Shown: positions 35,996 to 47,571, counted from the stretch's first letter. The stretch: DNA of 64,000 nt from Streptomyces coeruleorubidus (GCF_028885415.1 NZ_CP118527.1:6572001-6636000), one strand, 5' to 3'. Program-made: numbers and translations. Notes: generated by a model not told the origin, from the sequence alone.

Positions 35996-36898
35996 GCCGG
36001 TGACCACGGCCGCCACGGTCGTCCCGCGCGGGAAGGCGCCTTCGCCGGCCAGGGTGACGAGCCCGTACAGCAGCTTGGCGACATACAGGCGTTCCACGGG
36101 CAGTCCGTGACGGTGCTCGAAGTCCGCGGCGAAGGAGCCGAGCTCGTCGGGCACGCGCGCGTAGCCGCCGAAGTGGAAGCGGTCGTCGAGGTTCCAGGTG
36201 CCGCGCGGGCCGCCGAAGGCCTGGTGCTGCAAGGCCCTGACGTCGGCGGCCAGGAAGCCGCCCTTGAGGACCGGGACCCCGAGGGCACGTTGCCCAGGGG
36301 TGAGTCCGGCGGCCAGTCCCGCCAGCGTGCCGCCGGTGCCGGAGGCCACGGCGACGACATCGGCCCGGCCGTGCAGTTCGGCGCCGAGCGCCCGGCAGCC
36401 GCGTACGGCCTCCGCGTTGCTGCCGCCCTCGGGGACGACGTACGCCTCCTCGGCATCCGCCGCGCGCAGGATCGCGACCAGGGCCCGTGGCTCGGACTTG
36501 CGGCGGTACGTCGTCCTGTCGACGAAGTGCAGGCGCATGCCGTCGGCCGTACAGCGGGTCAGCGAGGGGTTGAGGGACCGGTCGGCCAGCTCCTCGCCGC
36601 GTACGACGCCGACCGTGGGGACGCCGAGCAGCCGGCCGGCCGCGGCCGTGGCGCGCAGGTGGTTGGAGTAGGCGCCGCCGAACGTGACGACGGTACGGCC
36701 GGCCGCCGCCGCGAGGTTCGGTGCCAGCTTGCGCCACTTGTTGCCGATCAGCTCCGGGTGGATCAGGTCGTCCCGCTTCAGCACCAGCCGGACGCCGTGG
36801 CGCTCGAACCGGTCGTCCACGACTTCCTGCACCGGCGAGGGCAGCCGGGGACGCAGAGCCGCGAGGCGGGGGGCGTCGGGGGTGTCGGGGCTGGTCAC
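35981..36898 (-). CDS. ACC deaminase / D-cysteine desulfhydrase family PLP enzyme
   Basis: This 305-residue fold-type II PLP enzyme has the PLP lysine region LIGNKWRKLAPNLAAA, the GGAYSNHLRATAA substrate loop and a Gly-rich phosphate loop SGTGGTLAGLAAG. This family includes 1-aminocyclopropane-1-carboxylate deaminases and D-cysteine desulfhydrases. Bacterial members without the ACC-specific residues usually act on D-cysteine, and I do not assign one. GTG 36898 fits the family length. The 3' end carries tandem repeats. Confidence 0.85.
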   Translation of the reverse strand: MTSPDTPDAPRLAALRPRLPSPVQEVVDDRFERHGVRLVLKRDDLIHPELIGNKWRKLAPNLAAAAGRTVVTFGGAYSNHLRATAAAGRLLGVPTVGVVRGEELADRSLNPSLTRCTADGMRLHFVDRTTYRRKSEPRALVAILRAADAEEAYVVPEGGSNAEAVRGCRALGAELHGRADVVAVASGTGGTLAGLAAGLTPGQRALGVPVLKGGFLAADVRALQHQAFGGPRGTWNLDDRFHFGGYARVPDELGSFAADFEHRHGLPVERLYVAKLLYGLVTLAGEGAFPRGTTVAAVVTGRPFP

Positions 36899-37079
36899 CA
36901 GGCCATTGTCACCCGGGGTGGGGGCGGCCTGAAGTGCAGCCCTGACCCGCGCCGGCCGGGCGTGCGCGCCGGGGTCGCCTGGCCGAGCCTGCACCGCGTC
37001 AGCCTGCCGTCGCCCCAGGGCCCACGGTGATGCCTCCAGCTGCGCGTCGGGGCCCGCGGGTCGCCGGAGGCCGGTCGTG

Positions 37080-37106
37080 CAGTTCCCCGCGCCCCTCATG
37101 GGGCGC
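37080..37106. repeat. common Streptomyces intergenic hairpin element
   Basis: CAGTTCCCCGCGCCCCT at 37080-37096, followed by GGGGCGC at 37100-37106, forms a GCGCCCC/GGGGCGC hairpin. This CAGTTCCCCGCGCCCC string is abundant in Streptomyces intergenic DNA (from memory). It may end transcription of the DUF6010 gene. Confidence 0.6.
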
Positions 37107-37133
37107 CGCACCAGCCGACGTTCACCAACGCTG

Positions 37134-37559
37134 TCAGCCTGTGGTCGGTGCAGGTTCGGCGTGCTTGGTCCGGCGGCGGTCGCGTACGAGGGCGATGAGG
37201 GACGGGCCGCCCCGCAGGCACCAGAGTGCGATCACCGGGTCGCAGATCGCGCAGCCCAGGGAGGAGGTGTGGGCGAAGGGGATGATCGGGTCGCCCTTGA
37301 TGTGGTGGACGATGTCCCACGCCGTGTGCAGCAGCCAGCCGATGCCGATCCACGTCCACGACTCCAGGCCGCGGAAGGCGACGTAGGTGAGCAGCGCGGT
37401 GAAGGGGAACTCCCAGGCGCCCATACCGCCGCCGCTGAGGTATGCCGCGCCGGCACCGGCGACCATGACCGCGTTCAGGCGCCGCCGGTGCGGTTCGCGG
37501 ACGAGGGACATCAACAGGGCGTAGAGGATGCCGATGCCGATCGGCGCGATGTACTGCAT
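37134..37559 (-). CDS. DUF6010 family membrane protein
   Basis: This 141-residue membrane protein has four predicted helices and the conserved histidine-rich LLHTAWDIVHHIKGDPIIPF followed by SSLGCAICDPVIALW. It resembles the DUF6010 family, whose function is unknown. ATG 37559. It is divergent from the encapsulin-like gene. Confidence 0.75.
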   Translation of the reverse strand: MQYIAPIGIGILYALLMSLVREPHRRRLNAVMVAGAGAAYLSGGGMGAWEFPFTALLTYVAFRGLESWTWIGIGWLLHTAWDIVHHIKGDPIIPFAHTSSLGCAICDPVIALWCLRGGPSLIALVRDRRRTKHAEPAPTTG

Positions 37560-37851
37560 GGTGGGGCCGTCTCCGGAGTCGGTGGAAGGAACGGATCACC
37601 ACGCTAGATCCGCTCCCGCACGCTCCCCAGCGGCATTACCGACAGGTTCCAACGGGTTGTCGCCAGCCGCCCGGGGCGCGGCCGCGCAGCCCGCGAACGC
37701 CACAAAAGCGGGCCCCCTGCCCAGTCATACGAAGATCCATTCCCGCTCGTTCGTGTAATAGCACCGCGGCGTCGTGTGCGGAAGGCTTGTGCGTGCACAT
37801 CGATGCCCGAGGCATATGGGCGTCGGTCACAACCGGGAGGGCAGTTTCTCT

Positions 37852-39258
37852 ATGTCGGTAGGCGAAGAGATCCGCACGGAGGAGACCAAGCCGCAGCAGA
37901 GTCTCGGCACGGCGGCCGCGCGGAACCTGGCCACCACGACCAAGTCCGTGCCACAGATGCAGGAGATCAGCTCCCGCTGGCTGCTGCGCATGCTGCCCTG
38001 GGTCGACATCCAGGGGGGTACGTACCGGGTGAACCGGCGGCTGACGTTCGCCGTCGGCGACGGGCGGATCACGTTCGTGAAGACCGGCGACCGCGTCGAG
38101 ATCATCCCCGCGGAGCTGGGCGAACTGCCGGCGCTGCGGTCGTACGAGGACCAGGAGGTGTTCTCCGAGATCGCCCGGCGCTGCGAGCAGCGGGAGATCG
38201 CCGCGGGCGAGGTGATCGCCTCGTTCGGCAGCCCGTGCGACGAGGTGTACCTGCTGGCGCACGGCAGGGTGGAGAAGATCGGCACGGGCCCGTACGGCGA
38301 CGACGAGTCCCTCGGAGTCCTCGCCGACGGCGCCTACCTCGGCGACGAGGCCCTGCTGAACGAGGACGCCATCTGGGAGTACACGGCCCGCGCGCTCACC
38401 GCGTGCACCGTGCTCGTCCTGGCCCGCCAGGACGTCGAGCAGATCGCGGAGCGCTCGGACTCGCTGCACGAGCATCTCCAGCAGCGCCGCTCGATCCCCG
38501 AGCAGCGCTCCAACAAGTACGGCGAGAAGGAGATCGACCTCTCCTCCGGCCACTCCGGCGAGCCGGACATCCCGCACACTTTCGTCGACTACGAGGCCAG
38601 GCCCCGTGAGTACGAACTGAGCGTCGCCCAGACCGTCCTGCGCATCCACACACGCGTGGCCGACCTCTACAACCAGCCCATGAACCAGACCGAGCAGCAG
38701 ATCCGGCTGACGGTCGAGGCGCTGAAGGAGCGCCAGGAGCACGAGCTCGTCAACAACCGGGACTTCGGTCTCCTGCACAACTGCGAGTACGACCAGCGGA
38801 TCCAGCCGCACGACGGCGTGCCCAGCCCGGACGACCTGGACGAACTGCTCAGCAGGCGCCGCGGTACCAAACTGCTCCTCGCCCACCCGCGCGCGATCGC
38901 CGCGATCGGCCGTGAGCTCAACAAGCGAGGGCTCGTCCCCGAGACCATCGACATGGCCGGCAACCGCATCCCCACCTGGCGGGGGGTGCCGATCTTCCCG
39001 TGCAACAAGATCCCGGTGACCCGGGAGCGGACGACGTCGATCATCGCCATGCGTACCGGCGAGAGCGACCAGGGCGTCATCGGCCTGCGGGCCTCCGGCA
39101 TCCCGGACGAGATCGAGCCGAGCCTGTCGGTGCGCTTCATGGGCATCAACGAACAGGCCATCATCAAGTACCTGGTCACGGCCTACTACTCGGCCGCGGT
39201 GCTGGTACCGGACGCGCTCGGTGTCCTGGAGAACGTCGAGATCGGCCGCTGGCAGTGA
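37852..39258 (+). CDS. family 2B encapsulin-like shell protein with cyclic-nucleotide-binding domain (EshA-like)
   Basis: This 468-residue protein has an N-terminal arm, a first HK97-like part (to about 100: [15 protein letters not shown]), a CNB domain inserted at about 101-210 ([20 protein letters not shown], then a phosphate cassette GDEALL and ARAL) and the HK97 A-domain in the last 150 residues ([23 protein letters not shown] and [15 protein letters not shown]). This is the layout of EshA and of family 2B encapsulins, which form protein shells. The CNB phosphate cassette keeps an Arg but its ligand is unknown. ATG 37852 follows GGGAGGGC. The gene ends 111 nt before a polyprenyl synthase, its likely cargo. 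Confidence 0.85.
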   Translation: MSVGEEIRTEETKPQQSLGTAAARNLATTTKSVPQMQEISSRWLLRMLPWVDIQGGTYRVNRRLTFAVGDGRITFVKTGDRVEIIPAELGELPALRSYEDQEVFSEIARRCEQREIAAGEVIASFGSPCDEVYLLAHGRVEKIGTGPYGDDESLGVLADGAYLGDEALLNEDAIWEYTARALTACTVLVLARQDVEQIAERSDSLHEHLQQRRSIPEQRSNKYGEKEIDLSSGHSGEPDIPHTFVDYEARPREYELSVAQTVLRIHTRVADLYNQPMNQTEQQIRLTVEALKERQEHELVNNRDFGLLHNCEYDQRIQPHDGVPSPDDLDELLSRRRGTKLLLAHPRAIAAIGRELNKRGLVPETIDMAGNRIPTWRGVPIFPCNKIPVTRERTTSIIAMRTGESDQGVIGLRASGIPDEIEPSLSVRFMGINEQAIIKYLVTAYYSAAVLVPDALGVLENVEIGRWQ

Positions 39259-39369
39259 CGCTTGCCGTACGCCGGCCGTGTCCGTGCCCGGCAGCGCGGG
39301 TACACCCTCGGGGTACGCGCCCAGCGGCAGCGGAAGCGCCACCGTCCGCTCAGTCTCCGAGGCGGTCCC

Positions 39370-40539
39370 ATGGGTGAGTCCCTCACGGAGTCCAGGAGGC
39401 AGACGGCGCTGCCCGCCCCCGGCGGGCAGCGCGGTACCGAGCCCGGGCGTGCGGCCGGGGCACCGGAAAGGCGGGGGCCCATCGGGAAACAGCGGGACGG
39501 CCGGCCGGGGCCGGTCGAGGGGCACGAGGCGGTCATGCTCCTGGAGCGGGCCCGGGCGGAGGTCGACCCGGTACTGCGGGACGTGCTCGGCTCGCTGCCC
39601 GGGCCGATGCGCCGGATCGCGCTCTACCACTTCGGCTGGGAGCAGGCGGACGGCACACCCGCCGAGGGCGGCTCCGGCAAGGCGATCCGGCCCGCGCTCG
39701 TCCTCGCCGCGGCGGCCGCCCTCGGCGGACCGAGGGCACGGGCGGCGGCGCTCAGGGCGGCCGCGGCGGTGGAGCTGGTCCACAACTTCACGTTGCTGCA
39801 CGACGACGTGATGGACCGGGACACCACCCGCCGGCACCGGCCCACCGCGTGGACCGTGTTCGGCGTTCCCGACGCGATCCTCGCCGGGGACGCTCTCCAG
39901 GCGCTGGCCATGCGGCTGCTCGCCGAGGACCCGCATCCGGCGGCTCCGGCCGCCACCGCCCGGCTGGCGGACTGCGTGGTCGAACTGTGCGCGGGACAGC
40001 ACGCGGACACGGCCATGGAGCGGCGCGCCCCCGGCGAGGTCACGCTCGACGAGGTGCTCGCCATGGCGGAGGCCAAGACGGGCGCACTGCTGGGGAGCGC
40101 CTGTGCGATCGGCGGGCTGTACGCGGGGGCCGGGGACGCGGACGTGGCGGCGCTGGACGCGTTCGGCCGGGAGGCCGGGCTCGCCTTCCAGCTCATCGAC
40201 GACGTCATCGGCATATGGGGCGACCCGTGCCGCACCGGCAAGCCCGTCGGCGCGGATCTGGCCGCCCGCAAGAAGTCCCTGCCGGTCGTGGCGGCCTTCG
40301 CCTCCGGCACGCCGGCGGCCGCGGAACTCGCCGAACTGTACGCACGACCCAGCGAGAAGGAGGACCTCGACCACATCGCCCTGACCGTGGAGCGGGCGGG
40401 CGGCCGTGACTGGGCGCAGAACCAGGCGGCCGACCGGATGGCAGTGGCGATGCAGCAACTGGCACGCGCGGTGCCGGACCCGGAGGCGGCGGGCGGGCTG
40501 CTGGCCCTCGCCGAGTTCGTGACACGGCGCAGCAGTTGA
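39370..40539 (+). CDS. polyprenyl diphosphate synthase with disordered N-terminus (probable encapsulin cargo)
   Basis: This 389-residue enzyme belongs to the trans-isoprenyl diphosphate synthases. It has the first Asp-rich motif LLHDDVMDRD, the second LIDDVIGIWGD and the basic allylic site KAIRPALV. The first 55 residues (to VEGHEA) are Gly/Pro/Arg-rich and predicted disordered, longer than the usual short leader. Family 2B encapsulin cargos use such N-terminal extensions to bind the shell. It makes a prenyl diphosphate of uncertain chain length. ATG 39370 follows GAGGCGG. The gene is directly downstream of the shell gene. Confidence 0.85.
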   Translation: MGESLTESRRQTALPAPGGQRGTEPGRAAGAPERRGPIGKQRDGRPGPVEGHEAVMLLERARAEVDPVLRDVLGSLPGPMRRIALYHFGWEQADGTPAEGGSGKAIRPALVLAAAAALGGPRARAAALRAAAAVELVHNFTLLHDDVMDRDTTRRHRPTAWTVFGVPDAILAGDALQALAMRLLAEDPHPAAPAATARLADCVVELCAGQHADTAMERRAPGEVTLDEVLAMAEAKTGALLGSACAIGGLYAGAGDADVAALDAFGREAGLAFQLIDDVIGIWGDPCRTGKPVGADLAARKKSLPVVAAFASGTPAAAELAELYARPSEKEDLDHIALTVERAGGRDWAQNQAADRMAVAMQQLARAVPDPEAAGGLLALAEFVTRRSS

Positions 40540-40601
40540 CGGCCGACGGTGCGGAAATCGGCGGTCGGTAACGGCCGTCGGTGCGGCAACCGGCCGTCGG
40601 C
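40538..40601. repeat. two tandem 32-bp repeats directly after the polyprenyl synthase stop
   Basis: 40538-40569 and 40570-40601 match at about 26 of 32 positions. The first unit begins inside the stop codon. A third, shorter relic (GGCGGCACCTGACGG) follows. Confidence 0.75.
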
Positions 40602-40875
40602 GGCACCTGACGGACCTTCGGGTGACCGAAGGGCAGGACCCCGGAGTGCCGGGGCCGTGCGGCTCCTGACTCCGTACGGCCCCGGGCATCCGGCCAGGCG
40701 GGTCCCGCACTGCCCCACGGTGTGCGGGGCCTGCCTCCTCCTGCTTACTGCCGGTCATGACAGGCGCTTTGGGCAACTGTTCGATGAAATCCCGCCAAGC
40801 TCCTGCCCCACTCACCGGGACGGCTCCCAACCGCCCTACGATCAACGCCCGTCGGGACGAGCGAAGGGGCGGGGC

Positions 40876-41493
40876 ATGGGTGTGGCGATCCGGACGGCCG
40901 GCGAGGAAGACCGGGAGCTGGTCGTCCGGCTGCTGGACGAGGCGTTCCAGGACGACCCAGTGAGCGGCTGGGTCTTTCCCGGGGCGGAGGACCGTCGAGC
41001 CAAGCACCCCGGGCTCATGGCCGCCTTCACCGGCATCGTGCTCGAGGCCGGGCGCATCGACCTCACCGAGGACGGTTCGGCCTGTGCGCTGTGGCTGTCC
41101 ATGCCGGCCGACGACCATGACGGCGACGCCGAGGACGAGGGCCCGGCCCAGGTGCGTGAGGCCGTCGACCCGGACAACGAACGCATCGAGGCGATCGGCC
41201 GGCTGACCGCCGACATCCATCCCTCCGGGCGGGCCCACGAGTACCTGTGGATGATCGCCGTGACCCCCGGCCGGCAGGGCGAGGGCCTCGGCACGGCGCT
41301 CATCGAGTCGGTCCTCGACCGCTGCGACCGCGAGGGGCTGCCCGCGTACCTGGAGGCGAGCAGCGCCCGCAGTCGCAAGCTGTACGAGCGCCTCGGCTTC
41401 GAGCTCACCGGCCCGGTGCTCGACCTCCCGGAGGACGGCCCGACCATGTGGCCGATGTGGCGCGAGCCCCGCACCGCCGAGGCCGCGTCCTGA
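40876..41493 (+). CDS. GNAT family N-acetyltransferase
   Basis: This 205-residue GNAT protein has the acetyl-CoA loop in VTPGRQGEGLGTALIESVL and the AHEYLWMIA strand. The closing element is SRKLYERLGFELTG. The fold resembles puromycin acetyltransferase-type GNATs, but no resistance role can be claimed. ATG 40876 follows GGGGCGGGGC. Its last 20 nt begin the ~97-bp repeat array downstream. It is third in line after the shell and prenyl-synthase genes but separated by 336 nt. Confidence 0.85.
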   Translation: MGVAIRTAGEEDRELVVRLLDEAFQDDPVSGWVFPGAEDRRAKHPGLMAAFTGIVLEAGRIDLTEDGSACALWLSMPADDHDGDAEDEGPAQVREAVDPDNERIEAIGRLTADIHPSGRAHEYLWMIAVTPGRQGEGLGTALIESVLDRCDREGLPAYLEASSARSRKLYERLGFELTGPVLDLPEDGPTMWPMWREPRTAEAAS

Positions 41494-41862
41494 CCTTCTC
41501 GGCCCAGACCCGGCCCTGACCGGGCGCCTGACTCTGTCTGGCCGTCCGGCTGGCTTCGGCGGATTCCCGCATCGGCAATGCCGCACCCTGATCCTCTTCG
41601 CCCGTGCCTGGCTCGACCGAGCGCGCTGGCTTTGTCCGGCCCTGCGGTCGGCCTCGGGGGAGCGCCGTATCGGCAAGGCCGCGTCTTGACGCTCTCCAGC
41701 CGTGCCCGGCCCGGCCGGCCCCTTGGCTGGTTTGGCCGTCCGGCTGGCCTCGGGGGAGCGCCGTATCGGCAAGGCCGCGTCTTGACCTCTCCGCCCGTGC
41801 CCGGCGCGACGGGCCCCTGGCTCTGCCCGGCCCTCCGGCCGACCTCGGCCTCTGACCCTCCG
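41473..41862. repeat. degenerate ~97-bp tandem repeat array beginning in the GNAT 3' end
   Basis: The block GCCGCGTCCTGAC from the GNAT end recurs as GCCGCACCCTGAT at 41580, GCCGCGTCTTGAC at 41678 and again at 41774, spacing 98, 98 and 96 nt, with a partial copy near 41848. Each unit keeps the CGTATCGGCAAGG segment. It fills most of the 496-nt gap to the TetR gene; the rest (41863-41989) is C/T-rich with shorter degenerate copies of TCGGCCCGGCTC. Confidence 0.85.
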
Positions 41863-41989
41863 TCGGCCCGGCTCCAGCCTCTCCGGTCGGCCCGGCTCAA
41901 GCCCCTCCGCCCCTCCGGTCAGCCCGCCCCCGGCCGCTCCACGAGCTGCTCCCGGCCAGCCCCGGCCCCTCCGCCCAGCGCTGCCCCTC

Positions 41990-42580
41990 CTACCCCTCCG
42001 GCAGCACCGCCGCCACGATCCGCTCCACCAGGCCGTCCGGCACGCTCACCCCGGGCAGCACGCCCTCCAGGACACCCGGCAGGGTCAGGTGCTCCAGGAG
42101 CAGGCCGAGCATGGCCAGGTACAGCACGGCGACGGACTCGTCGCCGCCGGGGAGGCCGGCAGCTCGGTGGAACTCCATGGCCTCCTCCAGGTCGCCGCGC
42201 ACCGACTTGGTGTAGGAGGCGAGCAGTTCGGGACGCCGGGTGGCCTCCAGGCGCAGCTCCATGAGGGCCAGGTAGCCCGTGCGGTCGCGGGTCGCGCGGG
42301 CCATCAGGTCGTACATGAAGGCCGTGACCAGTGAGCGGTCCTTGGGGCGGGTCATCAGCTCGGCGACCACGTCGGGGTCGGGCGCGAGCCGTGCGTGCAG
42401 CCGGGTGTCGATCTGGCGCAGCAGGTCGGCACGGCCGGTGAAGTAGTTGGAGGCCGTGCCCACGGGCACGCCGGCCTCCGCGTCCACTGCGCGGAACGTC
42501 AGCCCGCGCGCTCCCTCGCGCGCGAGCACCTCGACGCCGGCGTCGACGAGCGCGGCCCGGCGCTCGGGGTTGCTGGCCAT
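41990..42580 (-). CDS. TetR-family transcriptional regulator
   Basis: This 196-residue TetR protein has the helix-turn-helix GLTFRAVDAEAGVPVGTASN, then YF, and a C-terminal domain of all helices. It is divergent from the reductase gene at 42693 and the 112-nt gap would hold its operator. Start ATG 42580. Confidence 0.88.
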   Translation of the reverse strand: MASNPERRAALVDAGVEVLAREGARGLTFRAVDAEAGVPVGTASNYFTGRADLLRQIDTRLHARLAPDPDVVAELMTRPKDRSLVTAFMYDLMARATRDRTGYLALMELRLEATRRPELLASYTKSVRGDLEEAMEFHRAAGLPGGDESVAVLYLAMLGLLLEHLTLPGVLEGVLPGVSVPDGLVERIVAAVLPEG

Positions 42581-42692
42581 GCGGAGTCCCTTCTCCCACT
42601 TTCGACGGCTCGCGGTTATTCCCTTGCAACCACTACACCAGGAGTACTACAACTGAAGTCGTTACAGCGGCAGCCTACGAAAAGAGACCGGC

Positions 42693-43274
42693 TTGCGAAA
42701 GCTCACGTACTACATCGCCTGTTCCCTCGACGGCTTCATCGGCGACCCGGGTGGCGACGGATCTGCGATGGTCCGTTTCGCCGACGAGGAGTTCGTCGCC
42801 TTCGTCAAGGCGGAATACCCGGAGACCCTGCCCACCCACGTCCGCCGGGCCCTCGGCATCGACGACCTGCCGAACAAGCGGTTCGACACCATCATCCAGG
42901 GCCGGGGCAGTTATGACGTCGCCCTGAAGGAAGGCATCACCAGCCCGTATGCCCACCTGCGCGAGTACGTCGCCTCCAGCACCCTGAAGGAGTCGCCCGA
43001 CCCGAACGTCGAGATCATCGCGGACGATCTGGTCGGAAAGGTCCGCGAACTGAAGGCCGAGGACGGGGAGTTCGGCATCTACCTGTGCGGCGGCTCCAAG
43101 ATCGCGGGCGAACTGCTCGACGAGATCGACGAGCTCGTGGTCAAGACCTACCCGATGGTGTACGGCGCGGGCATGCCCATGTTCGGCTCCGGGCTCGCGA
43201 TCTCGGAGTTCACCCTGGAGTCGGTGCGTACGTTCGGCAACGCGCTGGTGCGCACGTACAGCAGGAAGCGCTGA
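42693..43274 (+). CDS. dihydrofolate reductase-fold (RibD C-terminal-like) protein
   Basis: This 193-residue protein starts YYIACSLDGFIG, the pattern of the DHFR/RibD_C fold, and ends with a GGSKIAGELLDEIDELVV segment typical of the family. These proteins reduce pterin or riboflavin-type substrates with NADPH, but the reaction is unknown here. The start is TTG 42693, with GAAAAGAGACC upstream. It is probably controlled by the divergent TetR. Confidence 0.85.
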   Translation: MRKLTYYIACSLDGFIGDPGGDGSAMVRFADEEFVAFVKAEYPETLPTHVRRALGIDDLPNKRFDTIIQGRGSYDVALKEGITSPYAHLREYVASSTLKESPDPNVEIIADDLVGKVRELKAEDGEFGIYLCGGSKIAGELLDEIDELVVKTYPMVYGAGMPMFGSGLAISEFTLESVRTFGNALVRTYSRKR

Positions 43275-43300
43275 CGCTCCGACCGGCCTACCCTGAGGAC

Positions 43301-43576
43301 ATGGGCAGCGAAGAACACGTCTGTCCGACCTGCGGACAGCCAGTGGAAACAGTCGTCCGGCGTCACAAGACGCTGGGCGCGTGGGTCCCGCGCTGGGTGC
43401 CGGGTCCCTGCCGCAACCCCGAGTGCGCGGCCTATGACGCGGAGGTTGCCGAGGGCGGTCACGCCGGCGAGGGCACCCGGACCGCCGACCAGCCCCGGTC
43501 CGCCGAGGGCACCGCCCCACCTGCGACGACCCCGCCCGAAGACGCCCCCGGAGAAACCGTCGTGGAAAAACCCTGA
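43301..43576 (+). CDS. small zinc-ribbon protein
   Basis: This 91-residue protein has CPTCGQPVETVVRRHKTLG and CRNPECAA, two Cys pairs of a zinc ribbon, followed by a Thr/Pro-rich disordered tail. Function is unknown. ATG 43301 follows CTGAGGAC. It stands 26 nt after the reductase gene and may be co-transcribed. Confidence 0.65.
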   Translation: MGSEEHVCPTCGQPVETVVRRHKTLGAWVPRWVPGPCRNPECAAYDAEVAEGGHAGEGTRTADQPRSAEGTAPPATTPPEDAPGETVVEKP

Positions 43577-43660
43577 GCTCGTGTCGAGAATCCCGGCCCG
43601 GCTCCGACGTCCCGTGTGAGAGCCGCCCGCCAGGGCGGTGAGAGCCGAAGGAGCGGACTG

Positions 43661-44074
43661 ATGAAGTACCTGGTCATGGTGCAGGGCGCGCAGGCGGACT
43701 ACGAAGCCATGCGCGGCAAGGCGTCGGCGAACTCCCCCGTCTGGAGCGAGGAGGAGCTGCAGGCCATGTTCGCCCACATGGGCGCCATCAACGACGACCT
43801 CTCCGAGACGGGCGAACTCGTCGACGCGCAGGGCCTGGCCGAGCCGGCGCAGATCCGGCACGTCACCCTCGGTGACGACGGCAAGGCGGTGATCACCGAC
43901 GGCCCGTACAGCGAGACCAAGGAGCTGCTGGCCGGCTACTGGGTCCTGGAGTGCGAGAGCCTGGAGCGGGTCACGGAGATCGCCGAGCGCGTCGCCCGGT
44001 GTCCCCAGCCGGCCGGCGCCCCCGACTACCCGGTCGTGATCCGTCCGATCATGGACGGCTCCGGGGACATCTGA
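43661..44074 (+). CDS. YCII/DGPF-domain protein
   Basis: This 137-residue YCII-related protein carries the DGPY motif (ITDGPYSETKELLAGYW). Such proteins are the constant neighbours of ECF42-type sigma factors and probably act with them. ATG 43661 follows GAAGGAGCGG. It is 28 nt upstream of the sigma-factor gene in the same direction. Confidence 0.9.
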   Translation: MKYLVMVQGAQADYEAMRGKASANSPVWSEEELQAMFAHMGAINDDLSETGELVDAQGLAEPAQIRHVTLGDDGKAVITDGPYSETKELLAGYWVLECESLERVTEIAERVARCPQPAGAPDYPVVIRPIMDGSGDI

Positions 44075-44102
44075 GGACCGGGCGACACCGACGGACGCGC
44101 CG

Positions 44103-45323
<1,221 letters not shown>

Positions 45324-45333
45324 CGTGTGAGGC

Positions 45334-45564
45334 ATGGACATGGCGGGGGAGCGGCGGCGCCGGGTGTGGCGCCGGGTGGTGATCGTGTGGGCGCTGGTCG
45401 TGGCCGTCGCGGGCGGGCTGACGCTGTGGATGCAGGACTCGACGGAGCCGCAGGGGCCGTACGTCTGGGAAAACACCGATCCCGAGGAGACGCCGGACCT
45501 GCCGCCCTGCCCGACGCCTGAGGAGGGCGGGGCGGTCCTGTGTGCGTACGCCGAAGTGGATTAG
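45334..45564 (+). CDS. small single-helix membrane protein
   Basis: This 76-residue protein has a basic N-terminus (GERRRRVWRR), one transmembrane helix (VVIVWALVVAVAGGLTLWM) and an acidic, Pro-rich outer tail with two Cys. It starts at ATG 45334, just after the ECF42 gene, and overlaps the VOC gene stop by 4 nt. No family is recognised. Confidence 0.6.
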   Translation: MDMAGERRRRVWRRVVIVWALVVAVAGGLTLWMQDSTEPQGPYVWENTDPEETPDLPPCPTPEEGGAVLCAYAEVD

Positions 45565-46295
45565 GCGCGCAGTCCGCCCGTCTCCGGATTCCGGGTCGTC
45601 AGGCAGTACGTGCCGCCCGCCGGGTCGCGCATCAGTGTCCAGCCCGAGAAGTCGGCCACGAACACAGCCCCGAGCTCCTCGTGCCACGCCCGGGTCGCCG
45701 CGACGTCCGCGCAGGCGAGGTCGAGGTGGGCGGAGGCCGGGCGTTCCTCGTCGAGGCGCTGCAGGAGCAGGCGTACCGGCAGGCCGGGCGGCGGCTCGAC
45801 CACGTGGGACTCAGGGAGTGAACCGGGCCGCGACGTCCAGCCGTCCAGCAGCCCGCTCCAGAAGGCGACTTCGGCGTCGTAGGCAGACGGCGGCACGTCC
45901 ACGCACACCTGGTCGAGGCGGCTGCCCCGCACCACCTCCGGCCGCGACGATTGCCCGCGCCAAGGGTCCGCGCAGAACAACTGCCCGCCGGGCGACCGCA
46001 GCACGACGAGCGACCCGAGGTCGGCCACCACACCCGCGCCGAGCCGCGTCGCCGAGTCGGCGAACTCCCTCACGTCGTCCACACAGAAGTCGAGATGCGC
46101 ACCGCCGTTGTCCGATCGCACCGCCTGGACCTTCAGGCAGGCGTCGGCGTCGTCCGGGAGCAGCGTGCCGAACTCGGAGTGTTCTCCGCGCAGTTCGGAG
46201 AGCCGGGTGTCCGTGACCGCCGTCCAGAAGTCGCATGCGGTGTCGAATACCTCGCGCGGGCGGTCGATGAAGGCGTAGGTCCAGCGGATTCTCAT
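45561..46295 (-). CDS. VOC superfamily (glyoxalase-like) protein with two domains
   Basis: This 244-residue protein has two glyoxalase/bleomycin-resistance-type halves (FIDRPREVFDTACDFWTAV and VCVDVPPSAYDAEVAFWSGL), each ending with a metal-ligand-like Glu/His strand. Substrate and metal are unknown. ATG 46295. It is convergent with the small membrane protein and divergent from the phosphate transporter. Confidence 0.82.
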   Translation of the reverse strand: MRIRWTYAFIDRPREVFDTACDFWTAVTDTRLSELRGEHSEFGTLLPDDADACLKVQAVRSDNGGAHLDFCVDDVREFADSATRLGAGVVADLGSLVVLRSPGGQLFCADPWRGQSSRPEVVRGSRLDQVCVDVPPSAYDAEVAFWSGLLDGWTSRPGSLPESHVVEPPPGLPVRLLLQRLDEERPASAHLDLACADVAATRAWHEELGAVFVADFSGWTLMRDPAGGTYCLTTRNPETGGLRA

Positions 46296-46400
46296 GGTCG
46301 TGATCGTAGAGGGGCGACGCCATCGCCACCTGCGTGAACCTTGACCAGCCTTTGCCTCGCCGTTCCCCGCCTATTGGCCTGCACTTGTTTGCATTCAGGA

Positions 46401-47555
<1,155 letters not shown>

Positions 47556-47571
47556 ACCACGGGGAGTCGAC

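Noticed and set aside
37080..37106. Novel hairpin element
   Set aside because: CAGTTCCCCGCGCCCC is a commonplace Streptomyces intergenic string, so it is listed only as a repeat.
37636..41772. A 1378-codon open frame on the minus strand across the encapsulin and prenyl-synthase genes
   Set aside because: It is antisense to recognisable conserved genes, has no domain, and long antisense frames are expected at this GC content.
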